Shown: positions 34,226 through 42,639 of the stretch, in pieces
Layout: the number at the start of each line of letters is the position of its first letter
Position numbering within the stretch: the first letter of the stretch is position 1
Assembly (NCBI RefSeq): GCF_041429785.1
Contig: NZ_CP163423.1
Coordinates: 2,666,001-2,730,000 of the forward strand
Reading direction: 5' to 3'
DNA from: Fretibacter rubidus
GTDB taxonomy: Bacteria > Pseudomonadota > Alphaproteobacteria > Caulobacterales > Maricaulaceae
Length of the DNA: 64,000 bases
Translations under genes and position numbers: made by a program
Notes under the pieces: model-generated
Told to the model about the DNA's origin: nothing
The model's input: only the letters and a program-made list of their open reading frames with translations
Databases searched by the model: none

Positions 34226-34942
34226 TTAGGCGTCATCGCCCACAATATTGCGCAACACGGCCTGTGCCGCCGCCGCTGGATCAGCCGCTTGCGTGATGGG
34301 GCGCCCCACCACCAAATGCGACGCACCAGATGTGAGTGCAGTATAAGGCGTCGCGACACGTTTTTGATCGCCCTTATCCCCGCCAGGCAGACGCACGCCG
34401 GGCGTCACGACAAGGAAGCCCTGGGGCACAACCGCGCGGATTGCGGCGGCTTCTAACGGGCTACTAACAACACCGTCCATACCCGCCGCAACGGCCTGAT
34501 TGACGCGGCGCATGACGAGGTCTTGCGCGCTGTCGTGATAGCCAATGTCTTCAAGCGCGGCTTTATCCAGCGAGGTTAGCACCGTCACACCGAGGAGTTT
34601 CAAGGCGCTGTCGCCCCGACCAGCAACAGCCGCGCGCATCACATCGGGCCGCGCATGCACCGTCAGTAAATCAGCGCCGAGCCCTGCCACAGAGCGTGTC
34701 GCTTTTTCCACGGTCGCGTCAATGTCGTGAAATTTAAAATCATAAAAGACGTTTTTGCCTGCTGCCTTCAGGCGCTGACCCAATTCAACCCCGCCAATCG
34801 GCAAAAGCTGCAATCCAATTTTGTAACTTTTCACATGATCGCCGAGCGCATCCACCATGGCTTCGGCCCGCTTTACGCTCGGTAAATCAAGCGCAACATA
34901 GACACGCGAGTCGGCTGGCAAGCTGTATTGATCCCGCGTCAT
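34226..34942 (-). CDS. pyrF: Orotidine 5'-phosphate decarboxylase
   Basis: The last step of UMP synthesis, a 238-residue TIM barrel. The catalytic tetrad block is DFKFHDIDATVEKA (Asp-x-Lys-x2-Asp), with YVALDLPSVKRAE at the N-terminus, and VTPGVRLPGGDKGDQKRVATP and HLVVGRPITQAADP forming the phosphate-binding end. Its start codon is one base from the stop of the upstream SDR gene, so the two are probably one transcript. Confidence 0.96.
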   Translation of the reverse strand: MTRDQYSLPADSRVYVALDLPSVKRAEAMVDALGDHVKSYKIGLQLLPIGGVELGQRLKAAGKNVFYDFKFHDIDATVEKATRSVAGLGADLLTVHARPDVMRAAVAGRGDSALKLLGVTVLTSLDKAALEDIGYHDSAQDLVMRRVNQAVAAGMDGVVSSPLEAAAIRAVVPQGFLVVTPGVRLPGGDKGDQKRVATPYTALTSGASHLVVGRPITQAADPAAAAQAVLRNIVGDDA

Positions 34943-34943
34943 A

Positions 34944-35762
34944 TTATTGCTTTCTGATCTTCTCAGAGTTTTTGGCCATAAGCTTTTGCGACACAGCGGC
35001 GGGCAAAATACGGTTTAAAATCGCAAGGCCTTTATTGACGCTACCCGGGATAAAGACGGCGCGGTTACGCTCTACCGCCTCGACAGCTTGGGCGGCGCAA
35101 TCTTCCGCAGACATCCACATCGCGTCAGGCAGTTGCGAGACGCCTTCGCGCGTGCCGTTCACATCGTGAAATTCCGAATATGTGAAGCCGGGGCATAGGG
35201 CGCTGATATGCACATCTGTGCCGTCGTTTTCCGCGTTGAGGCTCTCAGAAAACTTAATCAAAAAACTTTTAATCGCCGCATATAATGTGTGCCCGCGAGA
35301 GCCTGGCATATGGCCCGCAAGGCTCGCGACATTGATGATGCGTCCAAACCCGCGCGCTTGCATATCGGGCAGAACAGCGCGCGTCATTTCACAGGGCGCA
35401 GTTAGCATTAGCTGCAAATATTTGGCATGGTCTTCCCATGGGCTGGCGGTAAACACACCTGGATGACCATAGCCCGCATTATTCACAAGACCGTCAATCT
35501 GCAGTCCCTTTTTATGAATGCGCGCCATTAAATCTTTCGTCGCGTCTACGTCAAATAAATCAGAGACAAAAATATGGCTTGTCGTTTTAAAGCGCGTCTT
35601 CAGCTCCGTCGCTAGCTCTACCATCGGCTCTTCACGCCGCGCCACCAAGGCCAAATCCCAACCCAGAGACGCATATTCCCGCGCAATCGCGGCACCAATC
35701 CCCGCAGACGCGCCCGTAATAAGGCAAAGCGGACGAACAGGACGATTGGAAGGGTTGGACAT
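34944..35762 (-). CDS. Short-chain dehydrogenase/reductase
   Basis: A 272-residue classical SDR. It has the cofactor motif TGASAGIGAAIAREYA, NNAGYGHPG, and the catalytic Ser-Tyr-Lys in NVASLAGHMPGSRGHTLYAAIKSF. The Arg-rich turn (LVARREEP) after the second strand suggests NADP(H). The C-terminus is basic (RILPAAVSQKLMAKNSEKIRKQ), a trait of the DltE-like subgroup. The substrate is unknown. It follows the mechanosensitive channel gene by nine bases and precedes pyrF. Confidence 0.9.
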   Translation of the reverse strand: MSNPSNRPVRPLCLITGASAGIGAAIAREYASLGWDLALVARREEPMVELATELKTRFKTTSHIFVSDLFDVDATKDLMARIHKKGLQIDGLVNNAGYGHPGVFTASPWEDHAKYLQLMLTAPCEMTRAVLPDMQARGFGRIINVASLAGHMPGSRGHTLYAAIKSFLIKFSESLNAENDGTDVHISALCPGFTYSEFHDVNGTREGVSQLPDAMWMSAEDCAAQAVEAVERNRAVFIPGSVNKGLAILNRILPAAVSQKLMAKNSEKIRKQ

Positions 35763-35771
35763 AATTAGACT

Positions 35772-37508
35772 CTATTTCGCTTCAACGGATTTCGCTTTAA
35801 CAGATTTCGTCTTTGAGGGCGCGACGCGTTTGGCCGTCTTTGACCTGTCGACCAACATGCGAACTTCGCGTTGTGGGAAGGGGATGGAAATACCGTTGTC
35901 TTTTAACGTGCGCCAAACAATAAAACCGACATCGGATGTGAATTTATTCGGGCCGTCATCGACGCCCTCACACCAAAATTCAACGCACATATTTATGCCG
36001 CTTTCGCCAAAGCTGCGAAATTCCACAGACGGCAGGTCAGGTTCGCCAAGCACGTCCTTATGGGCCAGCACAGCTTTGCCTATCACCTCGACAACATAAT
36101 CAAGGTCACTGTTATAGGCGACAGTGAAATCAACTTCGTAACGTTGCAGCGGATCATCATGTGTCCAGTTTTCATAGGCCCCTTCGGTAAAGGCGGTATT
36201 AGGAACAATGATGTCTTTACCGTCGGCAGTGGCGACGACCGTCGAGCGCATATTAATCGCTTTCACCCGGCCAAATTGATCGCCTTCCATATTGACAAAA
36301 TCGCCAACCTTCACCGAGCGATCAAATAAAATTATCATGCCAGAGACAAAATTAGCCGCAATGGGCTGCAGGCCAAGACCAATACCCAAAGACAAAGCCG
36401 AGAAAATAACCACAAGCCCAGAGAGAGAAATACCGGCCGCTGTAAAGGCCATCATTGTCGCGGCCACGAAAATCACGATCTGGAAAATCTTGGCGATGAC
36501 TTCTCGCGTGGTCACATCCAAGGCTTCTTGGGAGCGAATGGCGTCTTGGCCTTTGGCATTTGAATAGGTTGCGATTTTGAAAAACACCGCGCCAAAGATT
36601 GCGAGCATCACCAGCGTCATGGCCGATATCGCGCCTTCGCCTTGGCCAAATTTCAAATTATTTAGCCAATTCGTCAGGTCATCGTAAAATCCAAACACAA
36701 CCAAAAGCGCCAGTGGGATGAGTATCCAAATGGCCAGTTTTTGAAACATCTCATTCGTGATAAACGTTTTAATCACACTATATAATAGGAAGACCACAGC
36801 GAGGCCTTGCGCAATTTTCACAAGCCAGTCTTGTCCGAGGGGCTCAATATTTTTCAAAATCACCGCAAACAAAGCCAAAAGCCCAACTTGCAAAGCCGCG
36901 CGCAGAAAATCGCGCGAACGGTAGATGTAATCGCGCGCTACCCGCAGCTTGGCGTCCTTGGTGGGCGGGTCGCGAAACAAGAAAACCCTTTTGGTCAGGG
37001 ACTTGGTCAATATAGGCGCCAAGAACCAGACCAGAGCAATCGCGCCAATCTGCGCTAAAAAGGACGGCGAGGTCAGCCAGCCAATAACTTTTGACAGAAT
37101 TTTCTGACCCAGCGCTTTCGCCTCATCCGCATTCTTTGGAATGATGCTAGGTTTAGCGGGCATGTCATCGGCGGCGGCCGGAACATCCGCTGTCGCCGCG
37201 TCGCTTTGCGCCTTCAGCACAGCATCGACAAGCGCACGGTCAGCGTCCTCGCGTGCGTCCAAAGCGGCTTTAATGGCAGGATCAGTTAAATCTATTTTCG
37301 GCAGGTCTACAGACGGTAGAGTAGTGGCAGGGTTCCGGCTCGGGACCGTTTGCGCAGCCGGCGCAGTTTGAACCGTGCTCGGCGTTTGTGTCTCTAAAGC
37401 TTGTTCATCCGCGGTTTGTGGGAAAGCATCACTGCTAAGCGCCACACATGTCAGGCACAAAAACGCAATGAAGCCAGATTGAATGGTTGAAATCATCTTT
37501 GTCATCAA
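35772..37508 (-). CDS. MscS-family mechanosensitive ion channel
   Basis: A 578-residue inner-membrane channel with a signal peptide (residues 1-30), a periplasmic Ala/Pro/Thr-rich segment, several membrane helices, and the MscS core. The pore helix and beta domain are LSALSLGIGLGLQPIAANFVSGMIILFDRSVKVGDFVNMEGDQFGRVKAINMRSTVV, followed by DGKDIIVPNTAFTEGAYENWTHDD. The basic Lys/Ala/Ser tail (SKTAKRVAPSKTKSVKAKSVEAK) is cytoplasmic. Such channels release solutes on osmotic downshock. It is the first gene of a unit with the SDR and pyrF. Confidence 0.92.
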   Translation of the reverse strand: MMTKMISTIQSGFIAFLCLTCVALSSDAFPQTADEQALETQTPSTVQTAPAAQTVPSRNPATTLPSVDLPKIDLTDPAIKAALDAREDADRALVDAVLKAQSDAATADVPAAADDMPAKPSIIPKNADEAKALGQKILSKVIGWLTSPSFLAQIGAIALVWFLAPILTKSLTKRVFLFRDPPTKDAKLRVARDYIYRSRDFLRAALQVGLLALFAVILKNIEPLGQDWLVKIAQGLAVVFLLYSVIKTFITNEMFQKLAIWILIPLALLVVFGFYDDLTNWLNNLKFGQGEGAISAMTLVMLAIFGAVFFKIATYSNAKGQDAIRSQEALDVTTREVIAKIFQIVIFVAATMMAFTAAGISLSGLVVIFSALSLGIGLGLQPIAANFVSGMIILFDRSVKVGDFVNMEGDQFGRVKAINMRSTVVATADGKDIIVPNTAFTEGAYENWTHDDPLQRYEVDFTVAYNSDLDYVVEVIGKAVLAHKDVLGEPDLPSVEFRSFGESGINMCVEFWCEGVDDGPNKFTSDVGFIVWRTLKDNGISIPFPQREVRMLVDRSKTAKRVAPSKTKSVKAKSVEAK

Positions 37509-37638
37509 AGGCCCCTAACTGCCGTAAATGCTTGTACCAATATATCAGCACCGATCAGCTCGGCTGCGTCTTCAAATTTGGCTTGTTTTATGGGGAGTTT
37601 GCCCTTTTGTAAATGCGAAGTTAACGCTAAAAGGCGCT

Positions 37639-38193
37639 ATGAAATTTGGGCTCACCATTATTATATTGACGACGCTGCTTTTGGGTTGCGGCAACGCTGG
37701 CCCGCAAAATGTCCAAGGCGGCATTGGCACGCTTCGCACAATCCAAAGCGATATCCAAACCGCCCTTCCTGATTTGAGCCATATTAGCCGTGCTGATTTA
37801 GATGCACAGCTGACATCAGCCCCCAACACGGTTGTGATTTTAGATACGCGACCAGCGGCAGAATTTAACGTCAGCCATATAGAAGGTGCAAATCGCATTG
37901 ACCCTGACGCTGCGCCGCAGTCTCTGCTGTCATTAACAGATGTGCGCGGCAAAGACGTCGTGCTGTATTGTTCTGTAGGCTGGCGGTCATCTTTACTGGG
38001 GCAAGCGTCTAAAGACGCCCTATTGGCGGCGGGGGCAACATCGGTGCGTAATTTGGAGGGCGGGCTGTTTGGCTGGCATAATGATGGGCGCGCGGTGGTT
38101 AATCATGACGGCCCAACACATTTCATTCACCCCTATGATGATAAATGGGGCCAATTAATAAAAAATACAGACGCGGCGCGTTACACTCCCTAA
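37639..38193 (+). CDS. Rhodanese-domain lipoprotein
   Basis: A 184-residue lipoprotein: the ATG at 37639 follows AAAAGG, and the lipobox LLGC is near residue 17. The open frame continues 37 codons upstream, but only the chosen start gives a signal peptide at the N-terminus. The rhodanese fold is shown by VVILDTRPAAEFNVSHIEGANRIDP and the active-site loop YCSVGWRSSLLGQ, which has the catalytic Cys. Sulphur transfer in the periplasm is possible; the natural substrate is unknown. It is 43 bases upstream of argG on the same strand. Confidence 0.87.
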   Translation: MKFGLTIIILTTLLLGCGNAGPQNVQGGIGTLRTIQSDIQTALPDLSHISRADLDAQLTSAPNTVVILDTRPAAEFNVSHIEGANRIDPDAAPQSLLSLTDVRGKDVVLYCSVGWRSSLLGQASKDALLAAGATSVRNLEGGLFGWHNDGRAVVNHDGPTHFIHPYDDKWGQLIKNTDAARYTP

Positions 38194-38236
38194 AGAGATT
38201 AAACCGCGAGCGTAAAGCGGACGAAGGACTGATATT

Positions 38237-39460
38237 ATGAGCACACCGAGCAAAGTTGTTCTGGCCTATTCGGGCGGACTGGATACATCGATTATTCTAA
38301 AATGGCTGCAAGAGGAGAAAGGCTGCGAGGTTGTCACCTTTACCGCCGATTTGGGCCAAGGCGAAGAACTAGAACCCGCGCGCCGCAAAGCCGAAGCCCA
38401 GGGGGTGAAAGAAATTTTCATCGACGATTTACGCGAAGAATTTGTTCGCGATTTTGTCTTTCCGATGTTTCGCGCCAACGCCCTTTATGAAGGCCTTTAT
38501 TTGCTCGGCACATCAATCGCGCGGCCCCTCATCGCCAAGCGCCAAATTGAGATCGCGCATGAAGTGGGCGCTGACGCCGTTTGTCACGGCGCGACTGGCA
38601 AGGGTAATGACCAAGTGCGGTTTGAGCTCGGTTACTACGCGCTTGACCCGCAGATTAAAGTCATCGCCCCTTGGCGCGAATGGGATTTGAACTCTCGTAC
38701 CAAGCTGATTGAATATGCCGAAAAACACGGCATTGAAATCGCGACAGATAAACGCGGCGAAGCGCCGTTCTCGGTCGATGCCAATTTGTTGCACACCAGT
38801 TCCGAAGGTAAAGCGCTAGAGGACCCCGCCGAGGAAGCCCCTGAATTTGTCTACCAACGCACCGTCTCACCAGAGGCAGCCCCCGACAAAGCCACCTATA
38901 TCGAGGTTGGTTTTGAGCGCGGCGATGCCGTCTCTATCAACGGCGTCGCAATGAGCCCGGCGACACTATTAACACGTCTGAACGAACTTGGCGGCGCCAA
39001 CGGCATTGGACGGCTGGATTTGCTGGAGAACCGTTTTGTCGGCATGAAATCACGCGGCATATATGAGACGCCTGGCGGAACGATCCTATTGATGGCGCAC
39101 CGCGGTATTGAACAAATTACAATGGATAAAGGCGCAGCCCACCTCAAAGACGAGCTAATGCCGCGCTACGCCGAGATCATCTATAACGGCTATTGGTTCT
39201 CGCCAGAGCGCGACATGCTACAAGCCGCCATTGATAAGTCCCAAGAGATGGTGACAGGCACTGTGCGCCTCAAACTTTACAAGGGCTCTGCGACGATTGT
39301 CGGCCGTAGCTCGCCTTATTCACTCTATTCGCAAGAACATGTGACGTTTGAAGAGGATGATGTTTACGACCAAGCCGATGCAGGCGGTTTCATCAAAATC
39401 AACGCGCTTCGTTTGCGGCTACTCAAGGCCCGCGACCGTAAAGCCGGAAAGAATGATTAG
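38237..39460 (+). CDS. argG: Argininosuccinate synthase
   Basis: It joins citrulline and aspartate with ATP to form argininosuccinate in arginine synthesis. The 407 residues show the PP-loop [32 protein letters not shown], the citrulline-binding block and [30 protein letters not shown]. The protein is complete and of normal length. Its stop codon overlaps the stop of the convergent ATPase gene, so the gene end is shared with sequence that looks acquired. Confidence 0.97.
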   Translation: MSTPSKVVLAYSGGLDTSIILKWLQEEKGCEVVTFTADLGQGEELEPARRKAEAQGVKEIFIDDLREEFVRDFVFPMFRANALYEGLYLLGTSIARPLIAKRQIEIAHEVGADAVCHGATGKGNDQVRFELGYYALDPQIKVIAPWREWDLNSRTKLIEYAEKHGIEIATDKRGEAPFSVDANLLHTSSEGKALEDPAEEAPEFVYQRTVSPEAAPDKATYIEVGFERGDAVSINGVAMSPATLLTRLNELGGANGIGRLDLLENRFVGMKSRGIYETPGGTILLMAHRGIEQITMDKGAAHLKDELMPRYAEIIYNGYWFSPERDMLQAAIDKSQEMVTGTVRLKLYKGSATIVGRSSPYSLYSQEHVTFEEDDVYDQADAGGFIKINALRLRLLKARDRKAGKND

Positions 39461-40872
39461 GGCTTATCAATTGATAGGCCAACTTCATCCTCAAGTCTAT
39501 TAATTGCAAATTCTGCCATAGACCAGCAATAACTCACAGTAGTGCTGCAATATATATTCGCAGCGCGAAAATTAATGGAACTTTGAAATGTGCGCGTAGT
39601 AATTAAAACACTATGACCTGAAAGATTGTTTTTTAATGAGAACGCAGCAATATTACTTGCCTCTGAAACATTGTTTTTTATCCTATCCGACCATTTTACT
39701 TCAATCGCAGTTTCAGGCTTTAGCGAATATTTGTTCAAGCTCACAAGGTCGACTTCTCTATCTGTCTTTCCGTCTCTCCATCTTGCGTAACTAAAAAGAG
39801 AGCTTGAAAAGCCATTAAAAGTTTGCGCTAAAACAGCCGTTTCAGCTAAGGCTCCCATCTTTGGATCATCAATATCAAGCGCCCCGAATAATGCTGCATA
39901 TAACGACGGATTGGTTATATATACTTTAAATGTTCGCTCGCGTTTGAAAGACTTGGCATTTTCGTCAATGCGAGACAGTTTTCGGATTAAAAATGCACCT
40001 TCAAAATACTCGATATATTTTTTCAATGTTGCTTTGCTAACGCCGGAATTATGAGACAATTTTTCTAAGGAAATTTCCTGACTGGTATTGTAAACTAACG
40101 TTGAAAACAGCCTGTGCATTTCTTGAACATCTGTCACCCCATATAAGCTTGGCAAGTCTCTCAACAATACCTTGTCAATTATATCTGATTTTAAATACTG
40201 CTGGGCGCTATCTTGAAGCTTTTCATTTAAGACAATTTCTGGATAACCACCATAGGCCAGGTAATCCATGAAAGCATTGTTCAATATTGCAATATCAGAA
40301 TTATAATCGATTTTTTGAAACCGGAGAAATTCCTTATATGACAAAGGCGGCAAGATAAAATCACTAAAGCGCCCCGCACCGCTTTCTTGGCTTTTGCGTT
40401 TTAAAACTGCGGCGGCCGATCCTGTTACGACAAATTTATACTGAGGATAGCTATCAACAAGCGATTTGAGGTGAATTTCCCAGTCTTTTAAATACTGAAC
40501 TTCATCAAATATAATCCATCCGCCAGCAGTCTCATCGCCAAAATTATCGACATATAACCGCAATATCGTTTCTAGCCCTTTTCCCATCATAATAGGTGTG
40601 TCTAGCGAGCTAAAGAAAATATGATTGGGGGTTTCGCCTGCACTCAGCAAGTCATAAACAGCCTGTTTTGCCATTACGGTTTTGCCAACTTGCCGAGGCC
40701 CCATTAGAACAACCGCACGCTTTATATTGCGCTGGCTTACGAGGTGGTAAAAAGCCGGAAAATAATCCCGCTTTGGAAAGTCTTTCTCTAAAATTTTATC
40801 CGTGCCATTTTCCCACCATGTATTATCGCGCCGAATACGGTTTAGAATATCGATTTCAGAAATTTCGAGCAT
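39457..40872 (-). CDS. AAA_14/DUF4143 ATPase, probably acquired
   Basis: A 471-residue protein with an N-terminal AAA_14 ATPase (Walker [14 protein letters not shown]; Walker [22 protein letters not shown]) and a C-terminal DUF4143 nuclease-like domain ([51 protein letters not shown]). Such proteins are widespread, often horizontally transferred and sometimes linked to toxin-antitoxin or defence functions, but no role is proven. The gene is visibly richer in A+T and in AAA, TTT and ATA codons than its neighbours. Its stop codon lies inside the last codons of argG. Confidence 0.85.
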   Translation of the reverse strand: MLEISEIDILNRIRRDNTWWENGTDKILEKDFPKRDYFPAFYHLVSQRNIKRAVVLMGPRQVGKTVMAKQAVYDLLSAGETPNHIFFSSLDTPIMMGKGLETILRLYVDNFGDETAGGWIIFDEVQYLKDWEIHLKSLVDSYPQYKFVVTGSAAAVLKRKSQESGAGRFSDFILPPLSYKEFLRFQKIDYNSDIAILNNAFMDYLAYGGYPEIVLNEKLQDSAQQYLKSDIIDKVLLRDLPSLYGVTDVQEMHRLFSTLVYNTSQEISLEKLSHNSGVSKATLKKYIEYFEGAFLIRKLSRIDENAKSFKRERTFKVYITNPSLYAALFGALDIDDPKMGALAETAVLAQTFNGFSSSLFSYARWRDGKTDREVDLVSLNKYSLKPETAIEVKWSDRIKNNVSEASNIAAFSLKNNLSGHSVLITTRTFQSSINFRAANIYCSTTVSYCWSMAEFAINRLEDEVGLSIDKP

Positions 40873-40927
40873 AAGACGTTTTTAGTTAAGGAAAGTAGAT
40901 TGTGCCTAACACACTGTCTTCACAATT

Positions 40928-40947
40928 AAGCTAAAACAAGTTAGCTT
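40928..40947. promoter_or_regulatory. Palindrome upstream of the ATPase gene
   Basis: AAGCTAA and TTAGCTT are perfect 7-base arms separated by six bases, 56 bases before the ATPase start. TTAGCTT recurs at 41021-41027 and related half-sites are scattered through 40920-41031, which suggests an operator with several sites. Confidence 0.5.
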
Positions 40948-40958
40948 ATTTTACAATT

Positions 40959-41031
40959 AAGTCAATTAAGCAAAACTCATTTACCTTAACTGCCCAAAAA
41001 GTCAACTAAGCACACTCGATTTAGCTTAACT
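40959..41031. repeat. Two imperfect 33-bp direct repeats, period 40
   Basis: The units 40959-40991 and 40999-41031 align as AAGTCAA-Y-TAAGCA, a variable pair, ACTC, ATTTA-S-CTTAACT. They differ at only a few bases and indels. Both include the TTA(G/C)CTTAA half-site of the neighbouring palindrome. They are in the A+T-rich gap between the ATPase and glycosyltransferase genes. Confidence 0.7.
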
Positions 41032-41050
41032 CAAACACTCCGTCTTTCCC

Positions 41051-42193
41051 TTACATCCCCTTCCCCCGTAGCACCCGCCACAGTTTCCGTCCCATTTTGC
41101 GGAGCCAGTGAAAGGGACTACTGGCGATTTTCATGAGGCGTCTTGTGCGGCGCCAGCGACGGCGGGCATTGGGTTCATATTCTGGGGTGAGTAGATTAAA
41201 AAACGTCTCTGACACCGCTTTCCAGCTGTAATTTTGTGCATGGTTTGCCGCGTCTTCGCGCAGTAATTCCAATGCGTCCAGGCATGCCGTTTTCAAATCA
41301 TCGTCTAAGACACCGGCCCCGCTGCCTGGGACAATATCAATTGGACCTGTGACGGGATAAGCTGCAACAGGCGTTCCTGTGGCCATGGCCTCTATGATGA
41401 CTAGGCCGAATGTGTCGGTTTTGCTGGGAAAGACAAAGACATCGGCATCGGCAAAATGCCGGGCAAGGTCATCGCCAAATTTAGCCCCGACAAAATGGGC
41501 GTCAGGATATTTTTTAGTCAGCTGAGATAGCTGCGGCCCGTCGCCGACAATGACTTTGGAGCCGGGCAAGTCGAGTTCCAAAAACGCCTCTATATTTTTC
41601 TCCACCGCCACACGCCCGACATTGACAAATATGGGTCGCGGCAGACCGTCGTAAACATCAGTGGGGTTAGCCCGCTGATCGGGACGAAAGATAGATAAAT
41701 CCACACCGCGCGCCCAAGGGGCCAAACCCGTAAAGCCGCGCGCGTCTAAAAATTCGACCATGCTGGGTGTGGTCACCATGGTTGTGCCGCCGCTATTATG
41801 AAAATCACGGACAAATTTATACGGCCAAGACAGCGGCACAAAGGGAAAGCGCGCTTTGATATATTCTGGAAACTTCGTGTGATAGCTGGTCGTGAACGGC
41901 ATGCCCCATTTAAGGCAAAGCGCACGGGCTGCTTGGCCCAATGGGCCCTCGGTCGCAATGTGAACGGCCTCTGGCGCGAAGCGGACAATGCGGCGTTCGA
42001 CGTCAGATTTGGCAAAAGGCGCAAGCCGTATATCGGGATAGGTCGGCAGCGGCATGGTCCAATACCCATCTGACGGCGCAATCACCTCGACCTCGTGCCC
42101 AGCGGTGCGTAGCGCGCCAACCGTCTCTGACAGGGTGCGAACAACGCCGTTCATTTGCGGTTCCCATGCATCAGTCACGAGTAATATTTTCAT
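41051..42193 (-). CDS. Group 1/4 glycosyltransferase (alpha-mannosyltransferase-like)
   Basis: A 380-residue GT-B enzyme starting at MKILLVTDAWEPQMNGVVRTL (ATG 42193 behind AAGG). The N-terminal block, VEVIAPSDGYWTMPLPTYPDIRLAP, and the C-terminal Glu-x7-Glu in SKTDTFGLVIIEAMATGTPVAAYPVTGPIDIV are typical of the GDP-mannose-dependent MgtA/PimB-like family acting on membrane glycolipids. The tail is strongly basic (RRRWRRTRRLMKIASSPFHWLRKMGRKLWRVLRGKGM) and amphipathic, probably for membrane association. The acceptor is unknown. Confidence 0.88.
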   Translation of the reverse strand: MKILLVTDAWEPQMNGVVRTLSETVGALRTAGHEVEVIAPSDGYWTMPLPTYPDIRLAPFAKSDVERRIVRFAPEAVHIATEGPLGQAARALCLKWGMPFTTSYHTKFPEYIKARFPFVPLSWPYKFVRDFHNSGGTTMVTTPSMVEFLDARGFTGLAPWARGVDLSIFRPDQRANPTDVYDGLPRPIFVNVGRVAVEKNIEAFLELDLPGSKVIVGDGPQLSQLTKKYPDAHFVGAKFGDDLARHFADADVFVFPSKTDTFGLVIIEAMATGTPVAAYPVTGPIDIVPGSGAGVLDDDLKTACLDALELLREDAANHAQNYSWKAVSETFFNLLTPEYEPNARRRWRRTRRLMKIASSPFHWLRKMGRKLWRVLRGKGM

Positions 42194-42409
42194 CCATACG
42201 ACCTTTTGCAGTTTTATGCCCCGCATCCAAGCAAGGCGCGCAATATCTATAGCGTTTACGGCGCATATTCATAGAGCGTTTGCCTTTTAGTGCGCGACCT
42301 GGTGCGGGCGCTGTTTCGTCCACATTTTATCCCCGCTATATTGTCGCCTCGCACCCTTGTCGGCGGGCAAACAGGCTGCCATAAAAAAAACTATAACAAA
42401 GCCAAGCAC

Positions 42410-42424
42410 TTAACTGTCTGTTAA
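42410..42424. promoter_or_regulatory. Perfect CtrA-type box upstream of nrdA
   Basis: TTAA-CTGTCTG-TTAA, followed by C, is a full match to the CtrA recognition pattern TTAA-N7-TTAA. It lies 21 bases upstream of the first NrdR-like box and 215 bases before the nrdA start. Binding is inferred from the motif only. Confidence 0.5.
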
Positions 42425-42445
42425 CGAAAAATTTCCTTTTTTGGA

Positions 42446-42461
42446 ACACAAGGTATTGACG
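42446..42461 (+). promoter_or_regulatory. NrdR-like box 1 of nrdA (degenerate)
   Basis: ACACAAGGTATTGACG keeps the ACAC arm and partial symmetry of the NrdR box. It is exactly 31 bases from the strong box and overlaps the possible -35 TTGACG (42456-42461). Confidence 0.5.
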
Positions 42462-42476
42462 GGAGAGGGCAAATCG

Positions 42477-42492
42477 CCACTATATATGGTGT
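42477..42492 (+). promoter_or_regulatory. NrdR box 2 of nrdA
   Basis: CCACTATATATGGTGT is a near-perfect copy of the NrdR consensus ACACTATATATAGTGT and covers the probable -10 region of the nrdA promoter. The remaining bases 42194-42409 of this 446-base gap hold no recognised element. Confidence 0.82.
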
Positions 42493-42639
42493 AGAAGCCG
42501 CGGAATGACAGTCGCAGCCTTCCTTTTACCGTAAAGATTCCCAAGCATGAGAGGGCTTATGCTGGAAGGAATTTTGACGTCAAAAACAGGGACTTAGCCA
42601 GCATAAACTGGGTCATGTCCGCATCAAATGGGGGTTTTA

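Noticed and set aside
40959-41031. CRISPR array
   Set aside because: Only two units, imperfect and with an eight-base gap rather than unique spacers, and no cas genes nearby.
39457-41031. Mobile element or genomic island around the ATPase gene
   Set aside because: No integrase, transposase, tRNA or terminal repeats were found; only the composition of a single gene stands out.
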